Source: an uncultured Prevotellaceae bacterium (GTDB lineage Bacteria > Bacteroidota > Bacteroidia > Bacteroidales > Bacteroidaceae). Taken from it: 42,171 nucleotides of DNA. The stretch covers positions 1 to 42,171 of the forward strand of contig CAMJQA010000026.1 of assembly GCA_946407895.1 (NCBI GenBank), given 5' to 3'. The notes beneath the pieces are model-generated. The model did no database searches. It saw only the letters and a program-made list of their open reading frames with translations, and had not been told where the DNA came from. Position numbers and translations under genes: made by a program. Shown here piece after piece: positions 22,733-30,746 of the stretch (the first letter of the stretch is position 1; every line of letters starts with the position of its first letter).

Positions 22733-24445
22733 TTATTTTCTAACGGCAATCTTTTTACCTTTAATAATGTATATTCCTGTTCCCTTTATTGCTTGCTTTC
22801 TCCTACCAGACAAATCGTATATGTTTTCTGTATCTTTTCCTGATGTATATATATCTTCAATGCCTAAGATCGGTTCATATTTGCCTTTTATCGTTACATC
22901 ATGAGCTGGCATTGTTTCAGGCACATCTTCCCATCCGGTGAATTCGTAATTCTCTTTCTCCGGTGGTGTAATAGGCTCTATGGCGCTCCCGTATTCCACT
23001 GACTGAGTACCAATAGTTTCTCCGTCAACAACATAGGTTACTATATATGTGTTTACGTTGAATGTACCTGTTACCGTTACGTCGCTGGCAGGCATAGTTG
23101 AGGGAATCTCAGACCATCCGCTGAAGGTGTAACCTTCCTTTTCCGGTTCTTCTATTGCCGCCAGTGAGGATCCATATTCCACGGTCTGACTGGCATATTC
23201 CTCTCCATCAACCATGTAGATTACTTTATAGCTGTTGACTGTGTAGTTAGCCGTAATGGTAATATCTTTTTCAGGCATGGTGGATGGTAGGTCAGACCAT
23301 CCGCTGAATGTATATCCTTCCTTTTCGGGTGCTTCAGGAGGTGTCACCTCCTGGCCAGGCTTCAGAGACTCGCTCTTATAGACCTTTCCGTCAACCATAT
23401 AAGTTATGGTGTATTTTATGTTCGCCAGTGCCTCCTTGTATTCCTCTTCTGTTACAACGGTCAGTTCCGATGCGGTTCCTTCCTGTACATTCAGATAGGC
23501 CTGATTTGCGGGCAGGTAATCTGTTCCATTGAAATTCTGGAGCTGTTTGCTTGTGCTAATGAAACCAAGTTTGCCAGAAGAAGTACGTCCTAACAGTCGC
23601 ATCGTTTGTTTGTTATAGGGCGTTAGGGCATCGCTGCTCTTAGGGCGTTCATTGTTGCAGAAGAATACGCCTCCAAGCAGGTTGCCGGCCGGTGCCTTTG
23701 CACTTGATACCGTCAATTCCAGTCGGTTGCTTGTGGGCTGTGCAGAAGGGCACTCTATTATAATGGGCGTCATTGCTGGTATCACTCCTGTCAGTTCTTT
23801 CAGAACGGCCATGTTTAGTCGCTGGTCCACTTTGGATATGATATAGGCTTTCAGCCCTGAAGAATGGAGCTCAAAGGGGAACGCAGCATAAAAGGGATAG
23901 TACCGCTTGAGTCCGATTGTTACGTTGGGCTTGATGCCAAAATAGCTTGTCGTGGAAGCTGAAACAGGGAATACCTCCCAGTTCCGATGTGGAAAGTCGC
24001 GCAAAGTACCCATTGCGCCTTGTTCTGGGCGAGTGGAAGTCTCCATATCGCACAGAAATCTTGTAACTCCATGAGAAGATGCTCCAACCGTATATGTGCC
24101 TTTGCCCGGATTGGATGTTTTTTCAGCAATATCTACGAATCGCTTCACTAAAGCAAAAATGCCTGTGTTCTGTCCCTGTAAATCGAACTGACCTGCATTC
24201 GTCTTGTGGATGTAGATGATGCTTGCCGGATCTGAAATGGGGCGGTCTTCACCCGTCCAGAGCTGAATGGCACCAAAGTCTCCAACGTCTCTGCTCATGT
24301 CGTAGCTACCCGTGTTGTCGGTTATGTAGATGTATCGTTTTGTAGCAAAGTTGCGTACACGATAATAGCCGTCGGTTGTGTACTGCGCCATCAGAGTCAG
24401 CATAGGGAGCAGCGCAAAAAGGCTTGTAGTAAAGAGTCTTCTCAT
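22733..24445 (-). CDS. Secreted InlB B-repeat protein with sorting-like tail
   Basis: This is a 570-residue protein with a signal peptide (MRRLFTTSLFALLPMLTLMA). The N-terminal 340 residues include a GYYRVRNFATKRYIYITDN segment and a later HSSGLKAYIISKVD and MTPIIIECPSA region seen in Bacteroidales surface proteins. Three Listeria-Bacteroides (InlB B) repeats follow, at about 345-404, 405-465 and 466-525, each with a (Y/V)VDG strand and an EGYTFSGWSDLPSTMP-like core. The last 45 residues (NIYDLSGRRKQAIKGTGIYI, IKGKKIAVRK) form a short sorting-type tail. It probably acts as a surface or secreted adhesin-like protein. It is cotranscribed with the barrel gene downstream, and separated from ompA by a terminator. 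Confidence 0.82.
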   Translation of the reverse strand: MRRLFTTSLFALLPMLTLMAQYTTDGYYRVRNFATKRYIYITDNTGSYDMSRDVGDFGAIQLWTGEDRPISDPASIIYIHKTNAGQFDLQGQNTGIFALVKRFVDIAEKTSNPGKGTYTVGASSHGVTRFLCDMETSTRPEQGAMGTLRDFPHRNWEVFPVSASTTSYFGIKPNVTIGLKRYYPFYAAFPFELHSSGLKAYIISKVDQRLNMAVLKELTGVIPAMTPIIIECPSAQPTSNRLELTVSSAKAPAGNLLGGVFFCNNERPKSSDALTPYNKQTMRLLGRTSSGKLGFISTSKQLQNFNGTDYLPANQAYLNVQEGTASELTVVTEEEYKEALANIKYTITYMVDGKVYKSESLKPGQEVTPPEAPEKEGYTFSGWSDLPSTMPEKDITITANYTVNSYKVIYMVDGEEYASQTVEYGSSLAAIEEPEKEGYTFSGWSEIPSTMPASDVTVTGTFNVNTYIVTYVVDGETIGTQSVEYGSAIEPITPPEKENYEFTGWEDVPETMPAHDVTIKGKYEPILGIEDIYTSGKDTENIYDLSGRRKQAIKGTGIYIIKGKKIAVRK

Positions 24446-24462
24446 AGGTTTTTATAAAATGC

Positions 24463-24504
24463 CCGTCCCCTCGCACTCCCTTTTGGGGAGTGTTTTGGGG
24501 ACGG
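24463..24504 (-). terminator. Strong nested hairpin terminator after the OmpA-family gene
   Basis: CCGTCCCC (24463-24470) pairs with GGGGACGG (24497-24504) and, inside it, CACTCCC (24474-24480) pairs with GGGAGTG (24486-24492). On the minus strand it is followed by GCATTTTATAAAAA. It separates ompA from the InlB-repeat gene, which then lacks a visible promoter of its own. Confidence 0.7.
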
Positions 24505-24536
24505 AGATTAAAGATTTAATATGTTTTGTAACAAAC

Positions 24537-25658
24537 TTACTCGGCGATGCAGATGCTTACGCGGTTCTTGTCGTTCTCCTGGAACGGCTGCTCAGTGTCA
24601 CCCTTGGCAGAGGTGATGATGCGGCTTGCATCGATGCCCTTCTTGATGAGGATGTCAGTTGTAGTCTTTGCACGGCGCTCAGAGTACATTCTGTTCAGCT
24701 TGGCGTTACCGGTGCCCTTATCAGCATAAGAGGTTACGGTTACCTTTGCAGTGGGATACTTCTTCATGTAAGCAACGATGTCGTCAACCTTTGACATTTC
24801 GGTGTCGGAGATTACAGATCCACGGATATCGAAGAAGATGTCGCGGCGGATTGTCTCGCGGGCAACTTCCTTGTCCTTATAGACAACCTTCTCCACAATC
24901 TTTTCAACAGGCTTCTCCACAATCTTCTCCACGATTGTCTGGCCGCAAGGATCTTCCTTGGTCACGGTCTTAGTAACCTTGCCCAGGCGTACCTTTATGC
25001 CAGCGAGAGCGTTGAAATACCAATCGGGATTCTCAGCCTTCTTGGAGTTGTAACGGTCGCTCAGGATGTTGGCATTAGCCTCCAGGCCCAAGTCAACTCG
25101 CTTGCTTACGTGGAAATCTACGGTGACACCAGCACGGCCAGTGAAACGCACCTTGGTGCCGTCCCAAAGATAGCGCAGATAGGTTACGTCAGAGCCCACG
25201 GGAGTGCCCAGTGTGCCAGTGGTAACGAGACGATTGGCTTCGTCGTTGCCCCAACCGATGTTAGCGCCCAGGCCAGCCAGCACGCCAACGCTTACCAGGC
25301 GCTTCTTGTAACCGCCCAGAAGGTTGGTGAGATCAATTGTGGCATCAACGGTGGGAGAAACATAGTTCCACTTCCAATACTTGCGGCCGAGTGTGGTCTT
25401 GGAACCACCCTTGCTCTGCCAACCATTAACAGACAGGCGCAAACCCCAAACAGGAGTGAACTGGTAGCCACCAGCAATCTGAACATTGGGCGAAATGAGC
25501 TTGTCGAAAGAAACCTCGCCCAGAGTGTACTGGGCACCACCCTGAGCCTGGATAAACCAGTGGTGGTTGAATGTCTCTACGGTCTGCGTCGTCTGCGCGG
25601 ATGCACTCAGGCATCCGGCAGCGAACAGAGTAGTATATAATATTTTCTTGAAATTCAT
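24537..25658 (-). CDS. OmpA-family outer-membrane protein
   Basis: This is a 373-residue protein anchoring the outer membrane to peptidoglycan. The signal peptide is MNFKKILYTTLFAAGCLSASA. An N-terminal eight-stranded-type barrel (HHWFIQAQGGAQYTLGE, VQIAGGYQFTPVWGLRLSVN, VSVGVLAGLGANIGWG, RVDLGLEANANILSD) is followed by a Pro/Lys/Glu linker with a repeated VEKIVEKPVEKIVEKVVYK segment. The C-terminal OmpA domain (about 265-373) then follows: RRDIFFDIRGS, KVTVTSYADKGTGNAKLN, RMYSERRAKTTTDILIKKGI, VSICIAE. The typical peptidoglycan-binding Asp/Arg pattern (NxxLSxxRA-like) is present as NRMYSERRA. It lies 58 bases downstream of the coiled-coil lipoprotein gene and is probably cotranscribed with it. 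Confidence 0.92.
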   Translation of the reverse strand: MNFKKILYTTLFAAGCLSASAQTTQTVETFNHHWFIQAQGGAQYTLGEVSFDKLISPNVQIAGGYQFTPVWGLRLSVNGWQSKGGSKTTLGRKYWKWNYVSPTVDATIDLTNLLGGYKKRLVSVGVLAGLGANIGWGNDEANRLVTTGTLGTPVGSDVTYLRYLWDGTKVRFTGRAGVTVDFHVSKRVDLGLEANANILSDRYNSKKAENPDWYFNALAGIKVRLGKVTKTVTKEDPCGQTIVEKIVEKPVEKIVEKVVYKDKEVARETIRRDIFFDIRGSVISDTEMSKVDDIVAYMKKYPTAKVTVTSYADKGTGNAKLNRMYSERRAKTTTDILIKKGIDASRIITSAKGDTEQPFQENDKNRVSICIAE

Positions 25659-25716
25659 AACGTTATCTTTTTCTACGGTTTAACCATTCTTTTTATTCTC
25701 ACAACTTGGTCAACTT

Positions 25717-28503
25717 TTAGTCGGCAGTTACATAATAACGCTTCGTAGAGATTTGACCTGCAAAGTCCATTGCAGAGTATGCGATGGTGTAGGTGTAACC
25801 GGCTTCAAGACCTTCGATGCGAATATTACGCTCGTCACCACTGAGTACGGTGTTCAGCTTCTCGTTATCAGCATTAATCTTCTTTGCCTTAGAGGGATAG
25901 CTAACACCGCTCTTTGTTACATTCACTATTGCAATATGCTTCTTGCACACGGGTACAGCCAGTTCAAATGACCAGGTTGTGGGAATCAATCCTAACTTAC
26001 CTGCCTTCACGTGAGTAGGCACTGATTCAGCTGCGCTGGGGATGCAGGTAGTACCCTGACCGACGAGCAATACGGGCTGGAAGCGTGCGTTGATGTTGTT
26101 GATGAAGTTTACAAATTTGTTAGTGTAGTTTTCAACTTCAGACTTGGCGAATGCAACATAATCATCAACCTCGTTGTATGCACTTGCCTTGTAGCTGTCA
26201 ATGTTTGCCAATTCAGCATTTACATCGTCAACAACCTTGTTAATCTCATCCAGGGCATTGTTTATTCTGCCTTCTGCTATATCTTCTGCGAAATCAAATT
26301 CGATATCTACGCTATGATTCTTCTCCTTATATGCAAATGATACGGTAAACTTAGCAGTTGTAGTTGCCTCGTCATAAGATTTCAGCTCGATTCCCTTGAT
26401 ATCGATGTTGTCTACATCTTCAAAAACAGGATTGCCCTCAACCTTGTTGAATACCTTATCTACAGTAGTCTTGGCCTTATTGCCGATTCGGTTAATCAGG
26501 TTCATAACCTTATTGTAGCCAGGAATGTTGTTGTTGGTGAAGTTCAGGTCCTTGTATGAACCGAAGTTCAATGGCTGAATGCCAAAGGCTGCGATGTTGT
26601 AGGTTGAACGGATAGAGTGCTGCTCGCCATCGGCGGTCGTCCAAGCTACCTTAACGGCGTTGGCATCCATATTCAGATGACCTATTACATCATAGATGTC
26701 CTTAGCAAATTCCACAAAATTGGTCTTTGTCTGGTTCTCTACGATTTCCTGGATGTCATTCTTGAATTGCTTAAGCTCATCCTTGTTCACGTTTATCTTC
26801 TGTACATGTTCGAAGTCTTCTACATATGCAGGTACTTCGTAGAAACCATTTTCACCAGCCTCTGTGGCGCGTGTCCAACCGAAACGCAACATCTTAGTGC
26901 TCTTCTTTGCAGCTCCAAGCATTACGCGAGATTCCTTGCCCTGGCTGTTTTCCAGAGAAAGCTTCAGGCCGTTGAAGTCACGCTCAGCAGGGTTGATAGT
27001 CAGGTAGAGCGTACCTGCATTGTTCTTTGCGCTATTTACCAACGTTTCTCCAGCTGCAGCAGTGAAGGTTGTCTTAGAAGCATCGCCAAGGTTCTTAACT
27101 TCATCCTCGGTCAGGACTTCATTCGCGTCGAGATAGTTCAGAGTGGAACCGTTCAGCACGGGGAAGGTCACTTTGTTGAGTGCCTCACCATAGTAGGCAA
27201 CCAGTATGTTGCTCTGGATATTGGTGGGAACGCCGAAGGTACCAAATGCGGGGTTGTAGGTGCCCTGTACGATTACACCACTTACCTGCTGTGCAATAAC
27301 CTCGGACAGAGCTGCCAGCTTGCCATCGAGCTCATCTATTTTCTGGCTCATTTCGTCCACCTTTGTCTTCAGAGCCTCAAGTTCGTCTACTTTGCTTTGC
27401 AGTTCGGAAATGTCACCCTTGACACCATCCAGTGCAGTGCTGAGTTCGCCAACCGTTGTGTTTGTGGCATCCAGGCCTTCCTTCAGTTTGCCCAGCTCGG
27501 TGTTGAGTGCTGCTACCTGAGTCTCGGCATACGACTTCAGTTCGGCCAGCTTGCTCTCGGTCTCGCTGCGGAGGGCCTTGAGGTCGTTCTGCAGGGCCTT
27601 GATGTCTTCTGCCTGCTTAGCAATCTTTGCATCCTGCTCGGCCTGAGTCTTGTCCAGGGTCTTTGCCAGAGCTGCGAGGCTCTTCTCCAGCTCGTTGATG
27701 CGGATGCTGTCTTGCTTGCTGCGCTGGTTAGCTATGTTGGCATTGGTCAGCGCGGTCTGCAGGTCAACGTTCATGGTGATGAGACGACCCTCAATGGTGC
27801 TGATTCTCTCGGTGTTGCTGTTGGCAATCTTCTGCACGGCGGTAGCCAGGTTCTTTGCAGATGCAGCATCGCTCTGTGCGGCCATGGCTGCGGTCTGAGC
27901 CAGTGTGGCAGCAGCCTTTGCAGCCTCGGCGGTATTCTTGGCGCTCTCGGCCATGGTGTTAGCTGTCTGTGCTAAAGCCTTAGCCTCGATGAGGCCGTTC
28001 TCAACCTCGGCCAGCCTTTTGAGTATTGAACTGATGTCGGTTTCACTACCACCTGCGTTGGCGATGAGTTTCTCCAATCGTGCAATCTCGCTTTCAAAGA
28101 TTTTCTTTGTAACGTAATTGTCAATCAGCAGACCCTCGATATAGTTGTACTTGTCTGTCAGATTGTTTACGATAGATTGCAGGCGGTCAATCTCGCTCTT
28201 ATCGGCCTTGTTAGCCTTGAGGTTGGCAATATCGGCCTGCAGACCTGCGATGGTGCGCTGCAGATCACTCAGGTCGCACTCGCATTCCTTAATCTGATCC
28301 AGGCGTGTCTTCAATGCATTTATCTGATCCTGCAGGTTGGTGACCTGAGTCTTCAAAGCTGCAATCAGGCTGTTGGACTCCTGAATCTTAGTACGCAATT
28401 CGTTGTTTTCATCCTCGTTTGTGTCCTTACATGAAGTCACAATCACTCCCATGCCGACAGTAATTGCCAGCAGCATGAGAATCTGGGTAAACTTAGTTTT
28501 CAT
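25717..28503 (-). CDS. Large coiled-coil lipoprotein of unknown function
   Basis: This is a 928-residue lipoprotein with a lipobox (VIVTSC, Cys25). Residues about 30-400 are almost entirely heptad-repeat coiled coil, for example LIAALKTQVTNLQDQINAL, and alanine-rich stretches such as AESAKNTAEAAKAAATLAQT. The C-terminal half is beta-rich and of unknown fold, beginning ISGVIVQGTYNPAF-like (SGVIVQGTYNPAFGTFG). It includes KKSTKMLRFGWTRATEA and ends with a fibronectin-like segment (IRIEGLEAGYTYTIAYSAMD). The layout suggests a long stalk with a globular tip on the cell surface or in the periplasm. It is upstream of the OmpA-family gene on the same strand. I do not recognise a named family. Confidence 0.8.
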   Translation of the reverse strand: MKTKFTQILMLLAITVGMGVIVTSCKDTNEDENNELRTKIQESNSLIAALKTQVTNLQDQINALKTRLDQIKECECDLSDLQRTIAGLQADIANLKANKADKSEIDRLQSIVNNLTDKYNYIEGLLIDNYVTKKIFESEIARLEKLIANAGGSETDISSILKRLAEVENGLIEAKALAQTANTMAESAKNTAEAAKAAATLAQTAAMAAQSDAASAKNLATAVQKIANSNTERISTIEGRLITMNVDLQTALTNANIANQRSKQDSIRINELEKSLAALAKTLDKTQAEQDAKIAKQAEDIKALQNDLKALRSETESKLAELKSYAETQVAALNTELGKLKEGLDATNTTVGELSTALDGVKGDISELQSKVDELEALKTKVDEMSQKIDELDGKLAALSEVIAQQVSGVIVQGTYNPAFGTFGVPTNIQSNILVAYYGEALNKVTFPVLNGSTLNYLDANEVLTEDEVKNLGDASKTTFTAAAGETLVNSAKNNAGTLYLTINPAERDFNGLKLSLENSQGKESRVMLGAAKKSTKMLRFGWTRATEAGENGFYEVPAYVEDFEHVQKINVNKDELKQFKNDIQEIVENQTKTNFVEFAKDIYDVIGHLNMDANAVKVAWTTADGEQHSIRSTYNIAAFGIQPLNFGSYKDLNFTNNNIPGYNKVMNLINRIGNKAKTTVDKVFNKVEGNPVFEDVDNIDIKGIELKSYDEATTTAKFTVSFAYKEKNHSVDIEFDFAEDIAEGRINNALDEINKVVDDVNAELANIDSYKASAYNEVDDYVAFAKSEVENYTNKFVNFINNINARFQPVLLVGQGTTCIPSAAESVPTHVKAGKLGLIPTTWSFELAVPVCKKHIAIVNVTKSGVSYPSKAKKINADNEKLNTVLSGDERNIRIEGLEAGYTYTIAYSAMDFAGQISTKRYYVTAD

Positions 28504-28644
28504 ACGTTTTATAATAAATAATGTTTATAATATTCCATATTTTATTAATCTCTCGCATCATCATCTTGCATCGCTTCTGATTTATACATTGGCTAATATG
28601 CATTGGGGCGCACTCGCCCCTTTGAATAAAGCGAAAATCCGTTG

Positions 28645-28652
28645 CAAAGGTA
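28645..28652 (-). promoter_or_regulatory. -7 element (TACCTTTG) for the coiled-coil lipoprotein gene
   Basis: TACCTTTG followed by CAAC on the minus strand, about 140 bases before the start at 28503. The -33 region reads CCTG at 19 nt, so it is poorly matched. Confidence 0.45.
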
Positions 28653-28896
28653 CAACCATATCTTTAATTAACAGGACTCTGAGATAATTTTTCTGACTAG
28701 AATTAAGCTTTTTTAACGTTTTCAACCTAAAATTGACTCATTCCCCCCTTTTTTATGCTGATTTTTATGTACTCTTTATCGTTTATTTCACTATTATGAC
28801 AATTTTCGTGAAAAATTCGTTTTATTTATCAAAAATACCTTATTTGTGTTTGCAGTTCATTATCTATGCTGCCAGGGATTGCTGTCTCGTAGAATG

Positions 28897-28957
28897 CGCA
28901 AAGGCCTTCAAAATTTTGCGCAAAGGCCTTCGCGCAAAATTTTGAAGGCCTTTTGCG
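28897..28957. repeat. 25-bp near-perfect hairpin of GCGCAAAGGCCTTC units
   Basis: The arm 28897-28921 is the reverse complement of 28932-28957 except for one extra T, with a 10-nt loop (AAAGGCCTTC). Within it the motif CAAAGGCCTTC occurs at the start of the left arm and again across the loop, and a GAAGGCCTTTTG copy ends the right arm. The arms also contain AAAATTTT. It lies between divergent genes, so it is not needed as a terminator. Confidence 0.8.
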
Positions 28958-29050
28958 TAAAAAAGGAGGGTTGGCGAGCGGAATTCCAAGAGGCGCCTGC
29001 GACCGAATATTCTCATCTCAACAAACAGAAGAAAAAAAAAGCGATTTTCC

Positions 29051-29081
29051 TTTGTATTTTCACCGCTTAATAGTAATTTTG
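29051..29081 (+). promoter_or_regulatory. Perfect Bacteroidetes promoter for tyrS
   Basis: TTTG (29051-29054), exactly 19 nt, TAATTTTG (29074-29081), ending 25 bases before the ATG at 29107. Confidence 0.8.
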
Positions 29082-29106
29082 CAGCCCGAAATAAAATACT
29101 CATTCG

Positions 29107-30408
29107 ATGAATTTTGTAAAAGAATTGACTTGGAGAGGCATGATCCACCAGATGATGCCTGGAACAGAAGAACTGCTCGAGAGAGAGACCGTTACGGCTT
29201 ATGTGGGCATAGACCCCACTGCCGATAGTTTGCACATCGGACACCTTTGCGGTGTAATGATGCTGCGCCACCTGCAGCGTTGCGGCCATAAGCCCTTGGC
29301 CCTGATTGGCGGTGCCACGGGTATGATAGGCGATCCCAGCGGCAAGAGCCAGGAACGTAACCTGCTGAACGAAGAGACGCTGCGCCATAACGTGGAGTGC
29401 ATTAAGGCTCAACTTTCGCATTTCTTGGATTTCGAAAGCGACGCGCCCAACCGGGCAGAGCTGGTGAATAACTACGACTGGATGAAGAACTACAGCTTCC
29501 TGGATTTCGCCAGAGAGATTGGTAAATGTATAACCGTCAACTATATGATGGCAAAGGATAGCGTAAAGCGTCGCCTGAACGGAGAATTCCAGGACGGCAT
29601 GTCCTTTACAGAGTTCACTTACCAGCTGTTGCAGGGCTATGACTTCCTCCACCTCTATCAGACGAAGAACTGTAAGTTACAGATGGGCGGTTCCGACCAG
29701 TGGGGAAATATTACGACCGGTACGGAACTTATCCGCCGCAAACTGGGTGGCGACAATGAGGCTTATGCGCTGACTTGCCCGCTGATAACGAAGGCCGACG
29801 GTAAAAAGTTCGGCAAGACGGAGAAGGGTAATATCTGGCTGGATCGCAAGCGTACTAGTCCGTACACCTTCTATCAGTTCTGGCTTAATGTAGCTGATGA
29901 GGATGCAGAGCGCTATATCAAAATTTTTACAAGCCTCGAGAAGGAGGAAATTGATGCCCTCATCGAGGAGCATCGCCAAGATCCCGGCCGCCGCGTACTG
30001 CAGAAGCGTCTGGCTCAGGAGGTAACAATTATGGTTCACAGTCAGGAAGATTATGAACTGGCTGTCGAGGCCAGCAACATCCTTTTTGGTAAGGCAACGA
30101 AGGAAAGCCTGGTGAAGCTGGATGAGCAGACCCTGCTGGATGTCTTCAGCGGCGTTCCTCAGTTCGAGGTGAGCCGCACTCTACTGCAGGGCGAGGGCGT
30201 GAAGGCTGTTGACCTTATGGCCGAGCATACCCAGTGCTTTGCCAGCAAGGGCGAAATGCGCAAACTCACTCAGGGCGGCGGAGTGAGCCTGAACAAAGAG
30301 AAACTGGCAGCTTTCGATCAGATGGTAACCGAGGCCGACTTGCTTGACGATAAGTATTTGCTGGTGCAGCAGGGCAAGAAGAAATACTTCCTGCTCATCG
30401 TGAAGTAG
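29107..30408 (+). CDS. tyrS: Tyrosyl-tRNA synthetase
   Basis: This 433-residue class I enzyme charges tRNA-Tyr. The HIGH motif is at residues 43-46 (SLHIGHL). The tyrosine-pocket residues fall in [13 protein letters not shown] and the [28 protein letters not shown] segment. The KMSKS-equivalent is KKFGKT in [16 protein letters not shown]. The C-terminal S4-like RNA-binding domain is present (about 365-433, [15 protein letters not shown]). Length is normal for the family. The start (MNFVKEL) is fixed by the promoter 25 bases upstream. The tRNA-Gln gene 129 bases downstream has its own promoter. Confidence 0.97.
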   Translation: MNFVKELTWRGMIHQMMPGTEELLERETVTAYVGIDPTADSLHIGHLCGVMMLRHLQRCGHKPLALIGGATGMIGDPSGKSQERNLLNEETLRHNVECIKAQLSHFLDFESDAPNRAELVNNYDWMKNYSFLDFAREIGKCITVNYMMAKDSVKRRLNGEFQDGMSFTEFTYQLLQGYDFLHLYQTKNCKLQMGGSDQWGNITTGTELIRRKLGGDNEAYALTCPLITKADGKKFGKTEKGNIWLDRKRTSPYTFYQFWLNVADEDAERYIKIFTSLEKEEIDALIEEHRQDPGRRVLQKRLAQEVTIMVHSQEDYELAVEASNILFGKATKESLVKLDEQTLLDVFSGVPQFEVSRTLLQGEGVKAVDLMAEHTQCFASKGEMRKLTQGGGVSLNKEKLAAFDQMVTEADLLDDKYLLVQQGKKKYFLLIVK

Positions 30409-30476
30409 GAAGGGCCTTTTTTATACTGTATGTGAAGTTACTTTCGCTCAGAAACGAAAAATAAATCGGTTTTTAT

Positions 30477-30507
30477 TTTGCATTTCGCCGGCTTATTTGT
30501 AACTTTG
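30477..30507 (+). promoter_or_regulatory. Perfect Bacteroidetes promoter for tRNA-Gln
   Basis: TTTG (30477-30480), exactly 19 nt, TAACTTTG (30500-30507). The tRNA begins 31 bases later at 30538. Confidence 0.8.
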
Positions 30508-30537
30508 CAGCCGCAATCGAAGAGATTGGGTCAGGAT

Positions 30538-30608
30538 TGGGCTATGGTGTAATGGTAGCACAAGACATTTTGGTCGTCTTAGTTCTGGTTCGAAACCGGA
30601 TAGCCCAA
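30538..30608 (+). tRNA. tRNA-Gln (anticodon TTG)
   Basis: The 71-nt cloverleaf has a seven-pair acceptor stem TGGGCTA (30538-30544) with TAGCCCA (30601-30607). The D arm contains AATGGTAGCAC. The anticodon loop TTTTGGT carries TTG. The T arm is TCTGG-TTCGAAA-CCGGA. The anticodon stem AGACA/CGTCT ends in an A-C mismatch next to the loop. CCA is not encoded. It has its own promoter and a hairpin terminator four bases beyond. Confidence 0.92.
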
Positions 30609-30611
30609 CCC

Positions 30612-30648
30612 AAAGGGCGTGGAGTACGAAAGGCTCTCCACGCTCTTT
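30612..30648 (+). terminator. Terminator after tRNA-Gln
   Basis: AAAGGGCGTGGAG (30612-30624) pairs with CTCCACGCTCTTT (30636-30648), 13 bp with one G-U, loop of 11 nt, followed by CTATATTT. It lies directly after the tRNA. Confidence 0.75.
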
Positions 30649-30691
30649 CTATATTTAAGATTACTACATTAAGAAAAAAACGGAAATTTAT

Positions 30692-30722
30692 TTTGTTTTT
30701 CGTCCATTTTTTCATACTTTTG
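30692..30722 (+). promoter_or_regulatory. Perfect Bacteroidetes promoter for miaB and downstream genes
   Basis: TTTG (30692-30695), exactly 19 nt, TACTTTTG (30715-30722), 24 bases before the miaB ATG. Confidence 0.8.
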
Positions 30723-30746
30723 TGCCCAAATATGGCTTTTTGACCG

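Larger units (their letters stand above)
28504..29106. other. Divergent intergenic region with a long hairpin
   Basis: No gene is supported in these 603 bases. The region holds the -7 element for the leftward lipoprotein gene (28645-28652), a very strong hairpin (28897-28957), an A-rich tract near 29031-29041 and the tyrS promoter (29051-29081). Confidence 0.65.

Noticed and set aside
26617..27975. 452-codon plus-strand open frame
   Set aside because: It is antisense to the coiled-coil lipoprotein. Its Cys/Leu-rich translation is what one gets from the opposite strand of heptad-rich coding DNA; there is no promoter or recognisable motif.
28864..29652. 262-codon minus-strand open frame
   Set aside because: It is antisense to tyrS and runs through the hairpin at 28897-28957 and the tyrS promoter; the translation shows no family motif.
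30408..30435. Terminator after tyrS (AAGGGCCTTTTTT)
   Set aside because: The stem would be only four base pairs around one base; a T-tract exists but no convincing hairpin.
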